A stretch of DNA of 64,000 nt from Planctomycetota bacterium (GTDB taxonomy: Bacteria > Planctomycetota > UBA1135 > UBA2386), in NCBI GenBank assembly GCA_028281765.1, contig JANQJF010000019.1, forward strand, positions 36,749 through 100,748. The letters run 5' to 3'. The translations under genes were made by a program, and so were the position numbers. This document shows positions 45,772-57,100 of this stretch, in pieces (position 1 is the stretch's first letter; each line of letters opens with the position of its first letter). The notes beneath the pieces were generated by a model. That model was not told the DNA's origin. It saw nothing but the letters and a program-made list of their open reading frames with translations, and searched no databases.

Positions 45772-46560
45772 TTACGTGGAACCGTTGGTGGCGGCGGTAG
45801 GGGTGTTGCGGAATCGCTCGGTCAGCTCGTTCGCGATTTCGGCGATGGTCCGATCGTGGGTTTCGACCGTAATCTCCGCCTGCTCGTAGAGATGGCGCCG
45901 TTCGCCGAGGATGTTGCAGAGCGCCGCGAAGGCCTGCTCGTCGTCGCCCATCGGGCGCGTGTCGCCCTGGGCGATGACCCGTGACCAGTGGTCCTCGGGC
46001 TTTGCGCGGAGCCAGATGGTCCGAGAGTGTGCTCTCAGGAGGTCATAGGTGGCTCGCTCGGTGACCAGCCCGCCGCCCGTTGCCAAGACGAACGGACGGG
46101 GGTGTTCGACCAGCAGCGTGCGGAGTGTGTCCTGCTCGGCGCGCCGGTAGTAGGTCTGGTCGTACATCTGGAAGATCTGGTCGAGTTCGAGCCCGGTCGT
46201 GCGCTCGATCTCCGCATCCAGCTCGATCAGCGGACAGCCGAGGTTGTCGGCCAGAGATCGGCCGACCGAGCTCTTACCGGCGCCGCGCAGTCCGAGCAGG
46301 GCGAGGACGCCGTTGCGGCGGTCGTCCTCGGCGGTCAAGTGGTTGCTGAGAAGGCCCACGGCGGTCGTGCCGAGCGCGTCCGCGACTTCGCAGAGCTTCA
46401 GCAGCGACGGGTTGGCCTTGCCGGTTTCGATGTCTGCGAGGAACCGCTCCGAGATCCCCGTCCGGTCCGCGAGGTCACGCCGCGTCCAGCTCCGCGCGTT
46501 GCGCATCGACCGCACGGTCTTGCCGAGGGCCGTCAGGAGATGTCGGGGGTCGTCGCGCAA
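45772..46560 (-). CDS. HTH (XRE) - shikimate-kinase-like fusion regulator (BzdR/BoxR-type architecture)
   Basis: LLTALGKTVRSMRNARSWTRRDLADRTGISERFLADIETGKANPSLLKLCEVADAL (XRE HTH) + LALLGLRGAGKSSVGRSLADNLGCPLIELDAEIERTTGLELDQIFQMYDQTYYRRAEQDTL (P-loop shikimate kinase). Likely TTG start at 46560; alternative internal ATG. Confidence 0.85.
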   Translation of the reverse strand: MRDDPRHLLTALGKTVRSMRNARSWTRRDLADRTGISERFLADIETGKANPSLLKLCEVADALGTTAVGLLSNHLTAEDDRRNGVLALLGLRGAGKSSVGRSLADNLGCPLIELDAEIERTTGLELDQIFQMYDQTYYRRAEQDTLRTLLVEHPRPFVLATGGGLVTERATYDLLRAHSRTIWLRAKPEDHWSRVIAQGDTRPMGDDEQAFAALCNILGERRHLYEQAEITVETHDRTIAEIANELTERFRNTPTAATNGST

Positions 46561-46832
46561 TTGGTAGTAAACTGCAGGTTCAGTTCGGATACCCGTAGTA
46601 TTGTGCGTATTGAGGCCCGCGTGCGCCAGGGGGGAACCGCGAAATCGACCTCGCGAACGATCCCGAGGAGACGCCGGTCTTCCGCACCCGATCGGACGGA
46701 CGCGGGGGCTACGGCGCGGAAGGCGAACTCCGGGTCTGCAAGTAGGCGTCCAGCTCGCGCCATGACGCCGTTGGGGTCGGCGCGTCGGCGTCGAGGCCAA
46801 GTCCACCGAGCGCCCGCGACGATGGCATCGGA

Positions 46833-48068
46833 ATGAGCGTTCGCCCGCCGCGTACGATCGCCATTCTGATCCCCACACTCGTCGCGCTCTCGATGGTCGC
46901 GGTCGTGTGGCGGTCCGGCGTCTCCACCGAGGAGATGTGGGCGGAGATGCGGAACTGGGCGGACGATGAGGCCAAGCGGTTCGATTCCCGAAGCTTCGAA
47001 CGGCCGGTGCTCTGGGGCGACGCGGGATCCGGGCTCGTCTGGAACGCGTACGACGAAGCGCTCGCGTTGTCCGAGGACCACTACAAGGAAGACGAATTCC
47101 TGCTCGCGCAGCTGGGCCACGGCACAGCGCAGATCACCGAAGAGCAGATCAGCGCGGTTCGCCGCCGGTGGCGACCCGCGCTCGATCGAATGCGCGTCGG
47201 GGCGCACCGGACGGACGCGCGGCCGCCGACCGATTGGGTCGCGGGCTACGGGCACCCGACGATGAATCTGCTGCACTCGCGCGCGCTGATCAACGCCGCT
47301 CGGCACGAGGCGACGCAGGCGATCGAGTCCGGCCACTATGTCGAAGCGGTGAAGATGCTGCTCGACGCGGCTGCGTTTGCCGTCGACATGAGTCATCGCG
47401 TCATGACCATCGACGAGATGATCGGGGTCGCGCTCATGACGATCGCGACCCACGACGCGCTTCCGGACGAGGTCCTGCGTGGGATGCCGCGCGAAGCGCT
47501 CGAGTATCTGCGCGACGGGCTCGCGGTCGTCGATCATCTGACGGCTTCGCACGCCCCGTCCGTGCAGCGCAACACGGTGATGCTCGCGTTCTACGCGCAG
47601 GGACCGGTGGGTTTCGAGATGCTCACCAGCGACGATCGATTCGGTAGCCTGCTGGATCGGGCGCGCTACGGTTTCTCCGAGCGACGGATGATCGCCGGAG
47701 CCGTCCACGAGCTGATCGCCGGTCATCGGGAACTCGTGCGGACTCGCCACCTGCGGTGGCCCGACCGTCGCGTGCTGATCGACGAAGTGTCGACGTCGCT
47801 GCGCGAATCGTCGAACCCGCTGGCCCGATGCGTCGGCTCCAACATCTTTGCGGTCGAGGAGTCCAAGCGGCACTGCGTCGCGAAGCTCCGGCTGCTGCGG
47901 ATGGCCGTCGCCTACCATCTCGAAGAGCCGTTGCCCGAGCTCGCCGATCCCCTCGGCCAGGGTGCGCTCCGCGCCGATCCGGCCGAACCGGGCATGTGCT
48001 TCTCGAGCGAGTTTCGGAATCCGGGCCGCCTGACGTCGATCGAGCGCCTCGCCCGACGCGGCGAGTGA
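46833..48068 (+). CDS. Membrane-anchored hypothetical protein
   Basis: MSVRPPRTIAILIPTLVALSMVAVVWRSG anchor; long helical body. Confidence 0.75.
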   Translation: MSVRPPRTIAILIPTLVALSMVAVVWRSGVSTEEMWAEMRNWADDEAKRFDSRSFERPVLWGDAGSGLVWNAYDEALALSEDHYKEDEFLLAQLGHGTAQITEEQISAVRRRWRPALDRMRVGAHRTDARPPTDWVAGYGHPTMNLLHSRALINAARHEATQAIESGHYVEAVKMLLDAAAFAVDMSHRVMTIDEMIGVALMTIATHDALPDEVLRGMPREALEYLRDGLAVVDHLTASHAPSVQRNTVMLAFYAQGPVGFEMLTSDDRFGSLLDRARYGFSERRMIAGAVHELIAGHRELVRTRHLRWPDRRVLIDEVSTSLRESSNPLARCVGSNIFAVEESKRHCVAKLRLLRMAVAYHLEEPLPELADPLGQGALRADPAEPGMCFSSEFRNPGRLTSIERLARRGE

Positions 48069-48242
48069 GCGACCGAGGATCGCCGAATCCACCGGCTCGC
48101 GGCCGTTCCAGCCCGCGTCGCCGCGGATTCGCCGGTGTCAGTGGGCCATCCTCCGTCGGATCCCGATCGATTCTGCGGATTTCTCGGTAAGCCCCCGCCC
48201 GGCGCGCACAAGCCCGGGTGGAGCCATGCGAGAAACGAGTAC

Positions 48243-49004
48243 ATGATGGGTGATCGCGACCTGAGCACGAGCCGCGTCCCGGGCTCGAGACTCGGCCGAA
48301 CCGGAAGACTGCGAGTGGACGAGCAGGCCCATAGCACATTGGCGACCTACTGGACGCACGTCGGAGAACTCGACCAGAGTCGGGCCGAGAGTGCCTGGAC
48401 GTGGTTCGTCGAGCGCTATCGGGGATTCGTCCGCGGCGTGCTGCGCCGCTTCCTGGGCGACGCGCACGCGGATGCCGCGACCGACGATTTCTGGACCTAC
48501 CTCTTCACGAGCAAGGTGCTGAGCAAGGCGGATCGCAGCCGGCGGCTGCGCGCATTCTTGGTGGGCGTTCTGCGCAATTTCGCCCACGACTGGCGGCGTG
48601 CCCACGTATCGGCGCAGCAGGGCGAAGACGAGGAGGCGCCGGATCGCGAGACGTTCGACCTGCACGAGGACGAGGAGATGTCCCTGTGGGCTTCGAACGT
48701 GCTCCGCAACGCGCTCGTCGAGATGGAGCGCCGATGGCCGAACAGCGCCGAGGTGCTGCGTTCGTTCTACGGGCTGTCGCTCGCCGACGACCGCCCGGTC
48801 GAACCGCTGTCGGTGTCCGAGACCGCAAAGCGGCTCGGGTGCAACACGAACGCCGTGCACCAGGCCCTGCATCGCGGACGCAAGCGGCTGCGCAGCTGTC
48901 TCGAGGCCGAGCTCGCGCGACTCGTCGGGCGTGAGGAGACCGCCACCGAGATTCCGCTGATCCTGAGTGCGATCGGCAGGCAGACTCCGGGACTCACAGA
49001 CTGA
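48243..49004 (+). CDS. ECF-like sigma factor
   Basis: TWFVERYRGFVRGVLRRFLGDAHADAATDDFWTYLF...FLVGVLRNFAHDWRRA...LSVSETAKRLGCNTNAVHQALHRGRKRLRSCL. Confidence 0.85.
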   Translation: MMGDRDLSTSRVPGSRLGRTGRLRVDEQAHSTLATYWTHVGELDQSRAESAWTWFVERYRGFVRGVLRRFLGDAHADAATDDFWTYLFTSKVLSKADRSRRLRAFLVGVLRNFAHDWRRAHVSAQQGEDEEAPDRETFDLHEDEEMSLWASNVLRNALVEMERRWPNSAEVLRSFYGLSLADDRPVEPLSVSETAKRLGCNTNAVHQALHRGRKRLRSCLEAELARLVGREETATEIPLILSAIGRQTPGLTD

Positions 49005-49007
49005 CGG

Positions 49008-52000
49008 ATGGACGAGCGCAGTCAGAAGCCCCCCGCAGTGCCGCAGCAGCTCGAAGACGCACTCGGCGACGCGCTGTGGCGGGATCCCGCGAGCCGCACC
49101 GAACGGTTCGAGGACCTGGTCCGGCAATACCCCGAGCACGAAGACGCGCTCCGCGCGCGGCGTGCGTTTCTGCTCGACGAAGACGATGTCGACCTGCTCG
49201 GCGAGGCCGCGGTCGACCACGACCTCACCGGGCAGATCCTCAGTGGCAAGTACCGCATTCTTCGGCTTCGCGGCGAAGGGGGATTCGGGTCGGTCTACGA
49301 GGCCGTTGACGAGATGCTCGGCGCGACCGTCGCGGTCAAGGTGCTGCACATAGGCGCGGCGCACGATCGCGAGATGCTGCGCCGCTTCATGGGCGAAGCC
49401 AAGCTGCTGACGAACCTCGATCATCCGAATGTCGTCCGGTGGATCACGTTCGATCGGACGGACGAAGACCTGCACTACTTCGTCATGGAGTTCCTGTCGG
49501 GCGAGGAGCTCTCCGAGATCCTGAAACGGGACCGCATCCTCGCGCCCGAACGCGCGGTCGACATGTTGCTGCAGATCACGTCGGCGCTGCGCGCAGCGCA
49601 CAAGCTGCCTGACGGTTCGTCGCTGCTGCACCTCGATCTCAAACCGCAGAACGTGTTCGTGCTCAAGGGCGATCCCGAGCGCGTGAAGGTCATCGACTTC
49701 GGCATCAGCCAGCACGTCGGTGCCGAAGCGCGTGCCGCCGCGGGTATCCGACTGGTGGGCGCGAACAGTCGACGCGAAGGCCTCGACCTGACCGCGACGA
49801 TCACGTCGGCGCTCGACCCCGACATTCCCGAGACCGAGGGGCGAGTGCAGCGCGCGCGTGGTGGCACGTTGCTCTACGCGTCTCCCGAGCAGTGTCGTCA
49901 CCTCGCCGGGATGCCCGACATCGTCGAGCTCGACGGCCGGTCGGACATCTACTCGCTCGGGATCATGGCGTTCTTGATGCTGTCCGGCGAGATGCCGTAC
50001 GTGCACAAGCCGACGCCGATAGATGCACTCGAAGCGCACATGAAGCAGAAGCCGCGCACGCTGAGTCAGGTCGGGGTCAAGGTGTCGCGGCAGCTCGAGG
50101 CGTTCGTCGCGAAGTGTCTGGCCAAGGATCGAGACGATCGCTTCGCGACGATCGAGGAGGCGCACGAGGCGTTGGATCGCATCGCGAATCCGCCGGCGCT
50201 GTGGCCGAAGCTGGTCGGGGCGGCGGTGGTGCTGCTGTCGGCGCTCGTGGTGTTCTTCGCGATGAAGGACGATGTGCCTCCGTTCGACGTCGACTTGCCC
50301 GGGGGCGTCGCCTACTTCGGGCCCGAGCGATCGACCCAGGCGCTGCTGGTCACGAACGTCGTCGATGCGTCCCCGGGTGCGGCCGTCGAGATCCTGGCCG
50401 ATCCGAGCACTGAAGAGCCCGCGCTCGCGGATTGGTCGGCGCGCGTAACAGACGACATGCGAGCCATCGAACTGGTCGCGGCAGAGGGCACGCGGACGAC
50501 GTCCGAGCAGGTGTACCTTCGGATCGCGGGGGCCGCGCAGGTTTCGCATCCGATCCGAGTCGCGTACTTGGGCGCCGAGTCTTGGAGTATCGAGCGCGCC
50601 GGCGTGCGGGGCTTCGAGGGCGGAGTTTTGGACCCGAACGGCGCGGAACTGGAAGTGGTGTTGCGCGGAGACGCCGCGTCCATCCGGCGCGTCGAGGTGG
50701 GCTTTGATGGGCGACAGCTTCGCGCCCAGCGCGATGGGTCGTTGGAAGTGCCGACGTATCGGCTCGACTTCCACCGCCTGGCCGGGTTGCCGGAGCGTGG
50801 TCGGGTGAGCCTGACCACAACCGTCGTGGGTCGCGCCCGGCGTTCCGAAACGCGGGAGATCGAGTTCGAACTCGACGCGCGTCCGCTCGGGTTCGAGGCA
50901 CGGCTCGACGACGCGACGTCGATCCGGAGCGGGGAATACCTGGTCTATCCCGATCGTAGGCCCGTGCTGCGCACGACTCCGAATCGGTCTGCGAGTTTCG
51001 CAGTCCGCGCGGAGGACCAGGAAGGCACCGAGATCGTGCTCACCGAGCGCAAGCTCGACGACGGCATCGAGCTCGGATTCCCGGACCGTGAGGAGTCCTA
51101 CTCGGGCACGTTGACGATCGAAGGAACCGACGACGTTCGTCACGCCGACCCGAGTCGTGGCCGCGTCTCGAAGAAGCTGCAGTTCCTCTACGCGAAGGAC
51201 GCGCCCAAACTGACTGTCACGGCGGACGCCACGAGCGAACACGACGTGCTCTACACCAAGAAGTCGGAGTTGACGTTGTCCCTTCAGCGCAGCAACGAGG
51301 TGCTCATGACGGTCGACGCCGTATTCCGACCGGGCGACGGTGACGAGCAGGTGCAGCGCAAACTCCTGCACCAGGATGCCGGTGGCGACGTCAGATTCGC
51401 GCTGCCGTCCGATGGCAGTTACCGCGTCGAGACGCGTGGATATCGCCATTTCGTGGATGCCGAGATTCCCGATCATCCCGAAGTCACGCAAGAGCTGCTG
51501 GTCGTTCGGGACACGACGCCGCCGTCTCTGCGGATGGAGTCGGCCATTGAAGAGCGCTTGAACGGTGCAAACGCGGATTCGTTGGTCGCGGACGTGTTCG
51601 TCTCTGACGTCGCGCTCGAAGGCGTCGAGCGCCTTACCCCTGTCGCTCTCCATTGGGAGCTGCGGCGCGCGGACGACAGCCGCGAAATCGTGCGTGACGC
51701 GGCTCTGCCGGCCCGATCGCCGAGTGCGCAGCCGCGCGCGATCCGTTGGCGAGACCTCGAGATCGATCCGCAGAAGGATCTGGTCGACGGCGACTACGTC
51801 TTCCGCGTCGTCGGGGCCGATGTCGCTGGCAACAGGGCGCAGCCGGTCGAATGCCGGTGGAGCGTCGGCCGCCACGGACCCGTCCTCGAATACGAGAAGC
51901 ACGAGGGGAGCTGGAAGCCGCTCGAGACGAACCAGTTCCGAGTCGTCGTGCGCGTGGAGGATCCCAATGGCGTACGGCGGGTTCGCTGTACCGCGCGCGA

Positions 52001-53084
52001 TGGTCGAGACGCGGCTCGAGAGGCGATTACGCTCGAGCTCGCGACGACGACTCCGGACTCTCCCGACGCGGAATGGTCCGGTGCCTTCTCGTTCCCGGCG
52101 AACTGGTCCGAACGGCACGTGCGTCTGGATTTCGTCGCGTTCGACACGTTCGGCAACCGCAAGGCCCTGGAACCCAAGTATCGCCAGCTCGCCAAGTTCG
52201 AAGTCGCGCGGCCGCGCGTCGTCTGCCTGACGCGACTCGACGCCGAGGTGGCCGACATCACCCGCATGCGTTTGGTCGAGGGCGACTCGCGATACGTCTT
52301 CACGGGCCGCAACCTCCTGAGCGAGCGCAAGACGTTCGAGCAGTTCGGAATGGAGTTGCCGGGAGACATCCACGAGGACTTCTCGGGCAGGGAGGAGAAC
52401 GTCCCGTCGTTCTACCTCGACGAGACCGAGGTGACGGTCGGGCAGTTCCTCGCGTTCGTGCGCGCGGAGAACGGCTATTGCGACCCCGCGCACTGGACCG
52501 AAGGCCGTGCGCCGTCGCAGTCGCGTCGCGACGAGCTCGAGCGACGGTTCGCCGGCGTTTCGCGACAGGATCTGCCCGCGACTTCGGTCGACTGGTACGA
52601 GGCGTCCGCGTATGCGCGATGGGTCGGCAAGCGACTCCCGACCCTGCTCGAATGGGAATACGCCGCACGCGGTGGTCGCGCGTATCGCCCGTATTCGTGC
52701 GGTGTCGCCGTCGCTGAGCTCGATCGCGCGGAGTTCAACGTGAACCTCGGCAAAGGCGACGCACGACGAAGTGCCTGGGTGGTAGGGCGAGGTTGCGATC
52801 TCACACCGAGCGGGGTCGGAGCCGGCATCCGCGGACTGTGCAGCAACGTCACCGAATGGGTCCGGGACGTGCACGAAAAGGACAGCAGAAAGCGATACGC
52901 CGCCGGCGCGAACTTCACGGACCGAAGCTGTCACTTCCGGAAGCGAACGGGGCGGCGCCCCGAGTATCGGAAGGATACGATCGGATTCCGCTGCGCGATG
53001 CGTGTGGAGGACATGGACGCGTTGTTCGAGCGGCGCACCGGGCGTCGTCTCGACGCGCACCCCCTGTCGGAGGAGTCGAGGTAA
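49008..53084 (+). CDS. Ser/Thr protein kinase fused to C-terminal FGE-sulfatase (SUMF1-like) domain
   Basis: YRILRLRGEGGFGSVYEA, VAVKVL, LLHLDLKPQNVFVL, VIDFGIS; TM LVGAAVVLLSALVVFFAM; C-terminal FYLDETEVTVGQFLAFV...LPATSVDWYEASAYARWVGKRLPTLLEWEYAARGG...GFRCAM. Confidence 0.95.
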   Translation: MDERSQKPPAVPQQLEDALGDALWRDPASRTERFEDLVRQYPEHEDALRARRAFLLDEDDVDLLGEAAVDHDLTGQILSGKYRILRLRGEGGFGSVYEAVDEMLGATVAVKVLHIGAAHDREMLRRFMGEAKLLTNLDHPNVVRWITFDRTDEDLHYFVMEFLSGEELSEILKRDRILAPERAVDMLLQITSALRAAHKLPDGSSLLHLDLKPQNVFVLKGDPERVKVIDFGISQHVGAEARAAAGIRLVGANSRREGLDLTATITSALDPDIPETEGRVQRARGGTLLYASPEQCRHLAGMPDIVELDGRSDIYSLGIMAFLMLSGEMPYVHKPTPIDALEAHMKQKPRTLSQVGVKVSRQLEAFVAKCLAKDRDDRFATIEEAHEALDRIANPPALWPKLVGAAVVLLSALVVFFAMKDDVPPFDVDLPGGVAYFGPERSTQALLVTNVVDASPGAAVEILADPSTEEPALADWSARVTDDMRAIELVAAEGTRTTSEQVYLRIAGAAQVSHPIRVAYLGAESWSIERAGVRGFEGGVLDPNGAELEVVLRGDAASIRRVEVGFDGRQLRAQRDGSLEVPTYRLDFHRLAGLPERGRVSLTTTVVGRARRSETREIEFELDARPLGFEARLDDATSIRSGEYLVYPDRRPVLRTTPNRSASFAVRAEDQEGTEIVLTERKLDDGIELGFPDREESYSGTLTIEGTDDVRHADPSRGRVSKKLQFLYAKDAPKLTVTADATSEHDVLYTKKSELTLSLQRSNEVLMTVDAVFRPGDGDEQVQRKLLHQDAGGDVRFALPSDGSYRVETRGYRHFVDAEIPDHPEVTQELLVVRDTTPPSLRMESAIEERLNGANADSLVADVFVSDVALEGVERLTPVALHWELRRADDSREIVRDAALPARSPSAQPRAIRWRDLEIDPQKDLVDGDYVFRVVGADVAGNRAQPVECRWSVGRHGPVLEYEKHEGSWKPLETNQFRVVVRVEDPNGVRRVRCTARDGRDAAREAITLELATTTPDSPDAEWSGAFSFPANWSERHVRLDFVAFDTFGNRKALEPKYRQLAKFEVARPRVVCLTRLDAEVADITRMRLVEGDSRYVFTGRNLLSERKTFEQFGMELPGDIHEDFSGREENVPSFYLDETEVTVGQFLAFVRAENGYCDPAHWTEGRAPSQSRRDELERRFAGVSRQDLPATSVDWYEASAYARWVGKRLPTLLEWEYAARGGRAYRPYSCGVAVAELDRAEFNVNLGKGDARRSAWVVGRGCDLTPSGVGAGIRGLCSNVTEWVRDVHEKDSRKRYAAGANFTDRSCHFRKRTGRRPEYRKDTIGFRCAMRVEDMDALFERRTGRRLDAHPLSEESR

Positions 53085-53090
53085 TCGACC

Positions 53091-54167
53091 ATGCGAGTCC
53101 CCGCGTTCCGGTCTGCCTGGCTGCTCGCCCTCGGCGCGTGTGCGACGCCCACCGTCGATGCCGAGCTGCCGTTCCACGTCGCCGTTGCGCCCGTGGCGAT
53201 CGCGCAGATCGATGGCGACGCGAACTCGATGGCTCGGATCGCGTTGACGTTCGAGTCGGCGGCCGTATCCGAGCAGATCGTCGAAGCGCTCGACGGCAGC
53301 TTCCTGAGGGTTTCCGCGTTGTCGCCGCTGCCGGACAGCAAGGGCGTCGACGCGAGTCAGCGTGCATGGATCGAGGAGGCCCGCCGAAGCGGTGCAGACT
53401 TGATCCTCGATGCGACGCTCAGCTACGAGCCCGTAGCGCGGACGGGTCTCAACGACTGGTTCTGGTCGAACCTCGCACTGTTCGCGTTCGGCGGGCCGTT
53501 CTCTTGGTTCGTCGAGGATCGCAGCTACTACTTTCAGTCACGGCTGCAGGGTGAAGTGCACGACTTGACCGTCGCTTCCCGAGAGGGTGCGTTCAGTGCT
53601 GCCTCTCGTGTCGTGCGCATCGACGAGCAGATCGACGAGTTGACGCTCAACTTCTTGGATCGCGCCGATTGGATCGGTCCGTTCGCACTGTCGATCGTCG
53701 TGCCGGCCGGCTTCATCTCCTCCGAGTCTGCGGACGTGCCCGGTGAGCTGCGGCACTGGGCGACGAAGGAACTCGGTGACGCGCTGTCGCGTGCGCTGCG
53801 CGATCGAGGCAGTGACTTGACCCGAGGCTCGTTCGTCAAGTTCTACCCGCAGGGCGTGGAGGTGCGGCAGGATGCCGACGAACGCGCACTCGTCGGGGAG
53901 TTCGTGCTCGAGATTGGCGACGTGTCCGAGCTGGGCGAGCTGCGCTACCGCATCGACGATGGCTCCTACGCGATAGTGGAATGGGGCGAGCCGGTCGACG
54001 AACAACGCCAAGGTCGCGCGGGCGGGCGGCGGCGCTACCCGTTTCGGATTCCGGTCGGCGAGTCCGCGGGCGAGTTCGTGCAGCTCGAAGTCGAGCAGCT
54101 CGACAGCGACCTGACCAAGCGGACATTCACGTATCCCTTGCGGTCCGGAACGGAGTGGCGGCAGTGA
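53091..54167 (+). CDS. Lipoprotein, operon partner of kinase
   Basis: MRVPAFRSAWLLALGACATPTVDAELPFHVAVAPV; GTGA overlap with the next gene. Confidence 0.75.
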   Translation: MRVPAFRSAWLLALGACATPTVDAELPFHVAVAPVAIAQIDGDANSMARIALTFESAAVSEQIVEALDGSFLRVSALSPLPDSKGVDASQRAWIEEARRSGADLILDATLSYEPVARTGLNDWFWSNLALFAFGGPFSWFVEDRSYYFQSRLQGEVHDLTVASREGAFSAASRVVRIDEQIDELTLNFLDRADWIGPFALSIVVPAGFISSESADVPGELRHWATKELGDALSRALRDRGSDLTRGSFVKFYPQGVEVRQDADERALVGEFVLEIGDVSELGELRYRIDDGSYAIVEWGEPVDEQRQGRAGGRRRYPFRIPVGESAGEFVQLEVEQLDSDLTKRTFTYPLRSGTEWRQ

Positions 54168-57100
54168 CTCGACTCGTTCTATTCCTGTCTCTCGTGCCGT
54201 TGCTCGGCTCGTGCGGATTCGGCTCCGCCGGTCTCGCGGCGTTGTTCGGCAGCGACAGTGGAAGCAGCGGGGAGAACGCGACCCCGTCGCTCGGCGGACT
54301 GTCCGTGCAGGGTTTTGCGATCACCGATCCGAAGGTGGCCCCGGCGCGTATTCGGCTGATCGTCGTCGACGAGGAGTCGGATCCGGTCGATGTCACGCTG
54401 TACTACGTCGTGCCGAGCGACCCGGGCACCGAGCATGTGATGCGCGCTTTGTCGAGCAACCCCGTGCGGTTGGCGACGTCGCTCGAAGGCACGACCCACG
54501 ACCTGAGCTGGAACTTCCCGGCCGAGTCCGCGCTCCCGGCCGACGGCCGCTTCGTCGCAGGCGTCAAGGTCATCGCGCGCCTGCAGAACGGCGTGAGCCG
54601 CGAGCTCGTCTTCGATCTGGGCAACGACGCGCCGCAGGTCTTCCCCGAGTCACCGACCGGCGAAGTCAGCGGCATCGTGCCTGTGCCGTTCGTGCTACGC
54701 GACTCGTCGGGCGACGCGGTGAGCGTGCGCGTGGAGTACGGGATGACGGACGGGCAGGAGATCCGGTGGGACCTCGCGCGGCCGGGTGGACTGCCGCCGG
54801 CGGACGACACGCCGGAGTTCGCGTTCGCGGGGATCGAGACGGGCGCGAGCGGCGCGTCGCAGGTGTTCTTCTGGGACACGGAAGCGGACCTGGGAGACGT
54901 CGAGGAGGACGTGCTCGTCCGGTTCACGCCGGAGGATGCGATCGCGCCAGGGGATGCGATCGCGACGGAGTTCTTTCGGGTGGACAACAACGCGGAGCCG
55001 TTCGTACAGCTGGAGGACGGGTTCGTCGGGAATGCGGACGCTCGGCGCGGCATTCCGATCAGCTATCGGGTATTCGACGAGGAGGGTGACCCTGTCCGAC
55101 TGCTGTTTCAGTGGAAGCGGGACCAAGAAGAGTATGCGGACCTCGGGGCCACGGACCTCTCTGAGTTGCTGAGTTCGTTCGGTGATCCGGCATGGCTGCG
55201 ACAGATGCGAGTCTGCGTGCCGTATGCACGATTCGCGGAAGGTCACGGTGTTCCCGAGGGGTCGCTGCGTATGCGCCTGCCGGAGCTCGCGGGGGTCCAT
55301 GCGGATTGGTCGCGACAGGTCGAGAACTTGGATCTGGAGTTGTTGCGGCCCGGGTCTACGCCGCTCGCGCTGTCTTCGACTTGGGGTGCCAATCCGTTGG
55401 AATCTCCGGTTGCCGCCGTGCCGTCCAGCCGTGGTGTTGCCGCGTTCGTCCTCGATGGTGTCGATTCATGGCGGATCAGGCGTATACATCTCGCGACCGG
55501 AGCCATCGAGCGCGACCTCGTGAGTTGGACCGTGGGGACTCCGGACGCGATGGCGTTGGGCATGGATGGTCGGTCTCTGCTAGTAGCCACCCATGTGTCG
55601 ACGACTTGGCAGTTTCACAGCGTCGACATCGAGTCGGGCTCCGTGTCTCAGCTGGCGACGAGCAGTGCTCCGGTCGTTCCGATTCGCGACATCGTTTCGA
55701 TCGCTCCACGGGTGGCGGTGTTTACCGCAGCCGATGGGGTGTGGCGACTCGATTGGGGTTCTCCTGGCGGTCCGCGTGTGAGTCTTGTGCGGGGGAATCT
55801 CTCGGTGCCCTGGGGGCTTGCTGCCGATCGTGATCTCGGGACTCGGGTCTGGCTGGCAGAACGCGACGCCGCTACCGGTAACGGAGTGGGACGTGTCGTG
55901 TCGCTCGACTACTCGACGGGTGTGGTCACACCGTTGGGCGATCCTGATTCCGGCGTGAATCCGTTCCCGCGGCCCACCGCGTTGGCGTTCGATCGGCAGA
56001 AGAATCGACTGATTGCAGCTTGCACCGAAGAGGGTTTATCCGAGGTCGCGGTACGGGGCTGGAACGTATCGAAGGTGGACGTCGGTTCGTTCCTGATGTC
56101 GATGCTCAACGGAGATGTGTTCGACGTAAGCACAGGCGAAGCTGGGCTGGTCTTGTACACGCTCCGATCCCAGTCGGACTTGGTCGTTTCGGGGGGCATC
56201 GAGCAGACGCGTCGAATCGTGAGTTACGACCCGTCGAACTCGACCGTCGAAGTCGATCTGGCGTTCAAGCCCCCCGTGAGGCCGCGGCAAAGATGGCGAA
56301 TTCGCGGTCGCGATCCCTTCCTGAATCCGGTGCGCGGTAGTTCCGTTGGCGTTCGGAGCTCGTTCGTTTGGGATAGCGGGTCTGTGCCCGGTGGTGGGGC
56401 AGTGTTGATTCGTGCGCTGGTCCTGGACGACGAGTTCGGATCCCCGGCCGAGTCCACTGTGGCGCGCGACGTCTCGAGTTCGTTGACCGTGTCGCCGGTT
56501 GCGTTGACAGAGGCAACCGGCGTTTATCCTACAGGAGACGTTCGCATCGCTGATTTGGATGGCGACGGAGATGACGATGTCTTGCTCGCGAACGGGTTTA
56601 CGAGCCGGATCGCGGCGCTTTTGCAGGAGCCGCCAGGTGTGTTCGAGACCGTCCGTCATATCGGAGCCCCTGTTGGCGAGTTCGTCCGATTCGATGTCGC
56701 AGACTTCGATGGCGATGGCGATCTGGACGTCGTGACCTCTCGCTTCATCAACCAGCTTGACGTGTTCCTGCAGGATGCGTCGACAGGTGCCTTCTCGATC
56801 GCACAGTCCGTCCTGGGCAACTTCGATGCAGTGGTGTTCGCGGACGTCGATGGCGACGGTCGGACGGACGTTTTGGCGAGCACGATACTCGCCCCGGTGC
56901 AGGTCGTCGTGTGCTACCAGGGCGAGGACGGGAGTCTGAGTGAGCCCGTGTCGATCGGGCCAGGCAATGCGTTCTCGGTCGGGGATGTCGATGCCGATGG
57001 TGACCCCGACGTCTTGATTCGCTCGGGGCCGGACGTCGTCATGATCTACCTGCAGGAATCCTCTCGCGTGTTTGCGAGCGATCCGTTGTCGGCATCGGCT

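Noticed and set aside
46533-48092. 519-aa minus-strand ORF overlapping 46833-48068
   Set aside because: No motifs; the plus-strand ORF has a signal/TM anchor and normal composition.
52915-53084. True sulfatase-type formylglycine-generating activity for the FGE-like domain
   Set aside because: I see only one of the expected active-site Cys pair near the C-terminus (DRSCHFRKR), so the domain is more likely regulatory or ligand-binding.
48138-53177. 1679-aa minus-strand ORF
   Set aside because: Antisense to the kinase/FGE operon; Arg/Asp/His-rich composition with no domain motifs; typical GC-bias shadow ORF.
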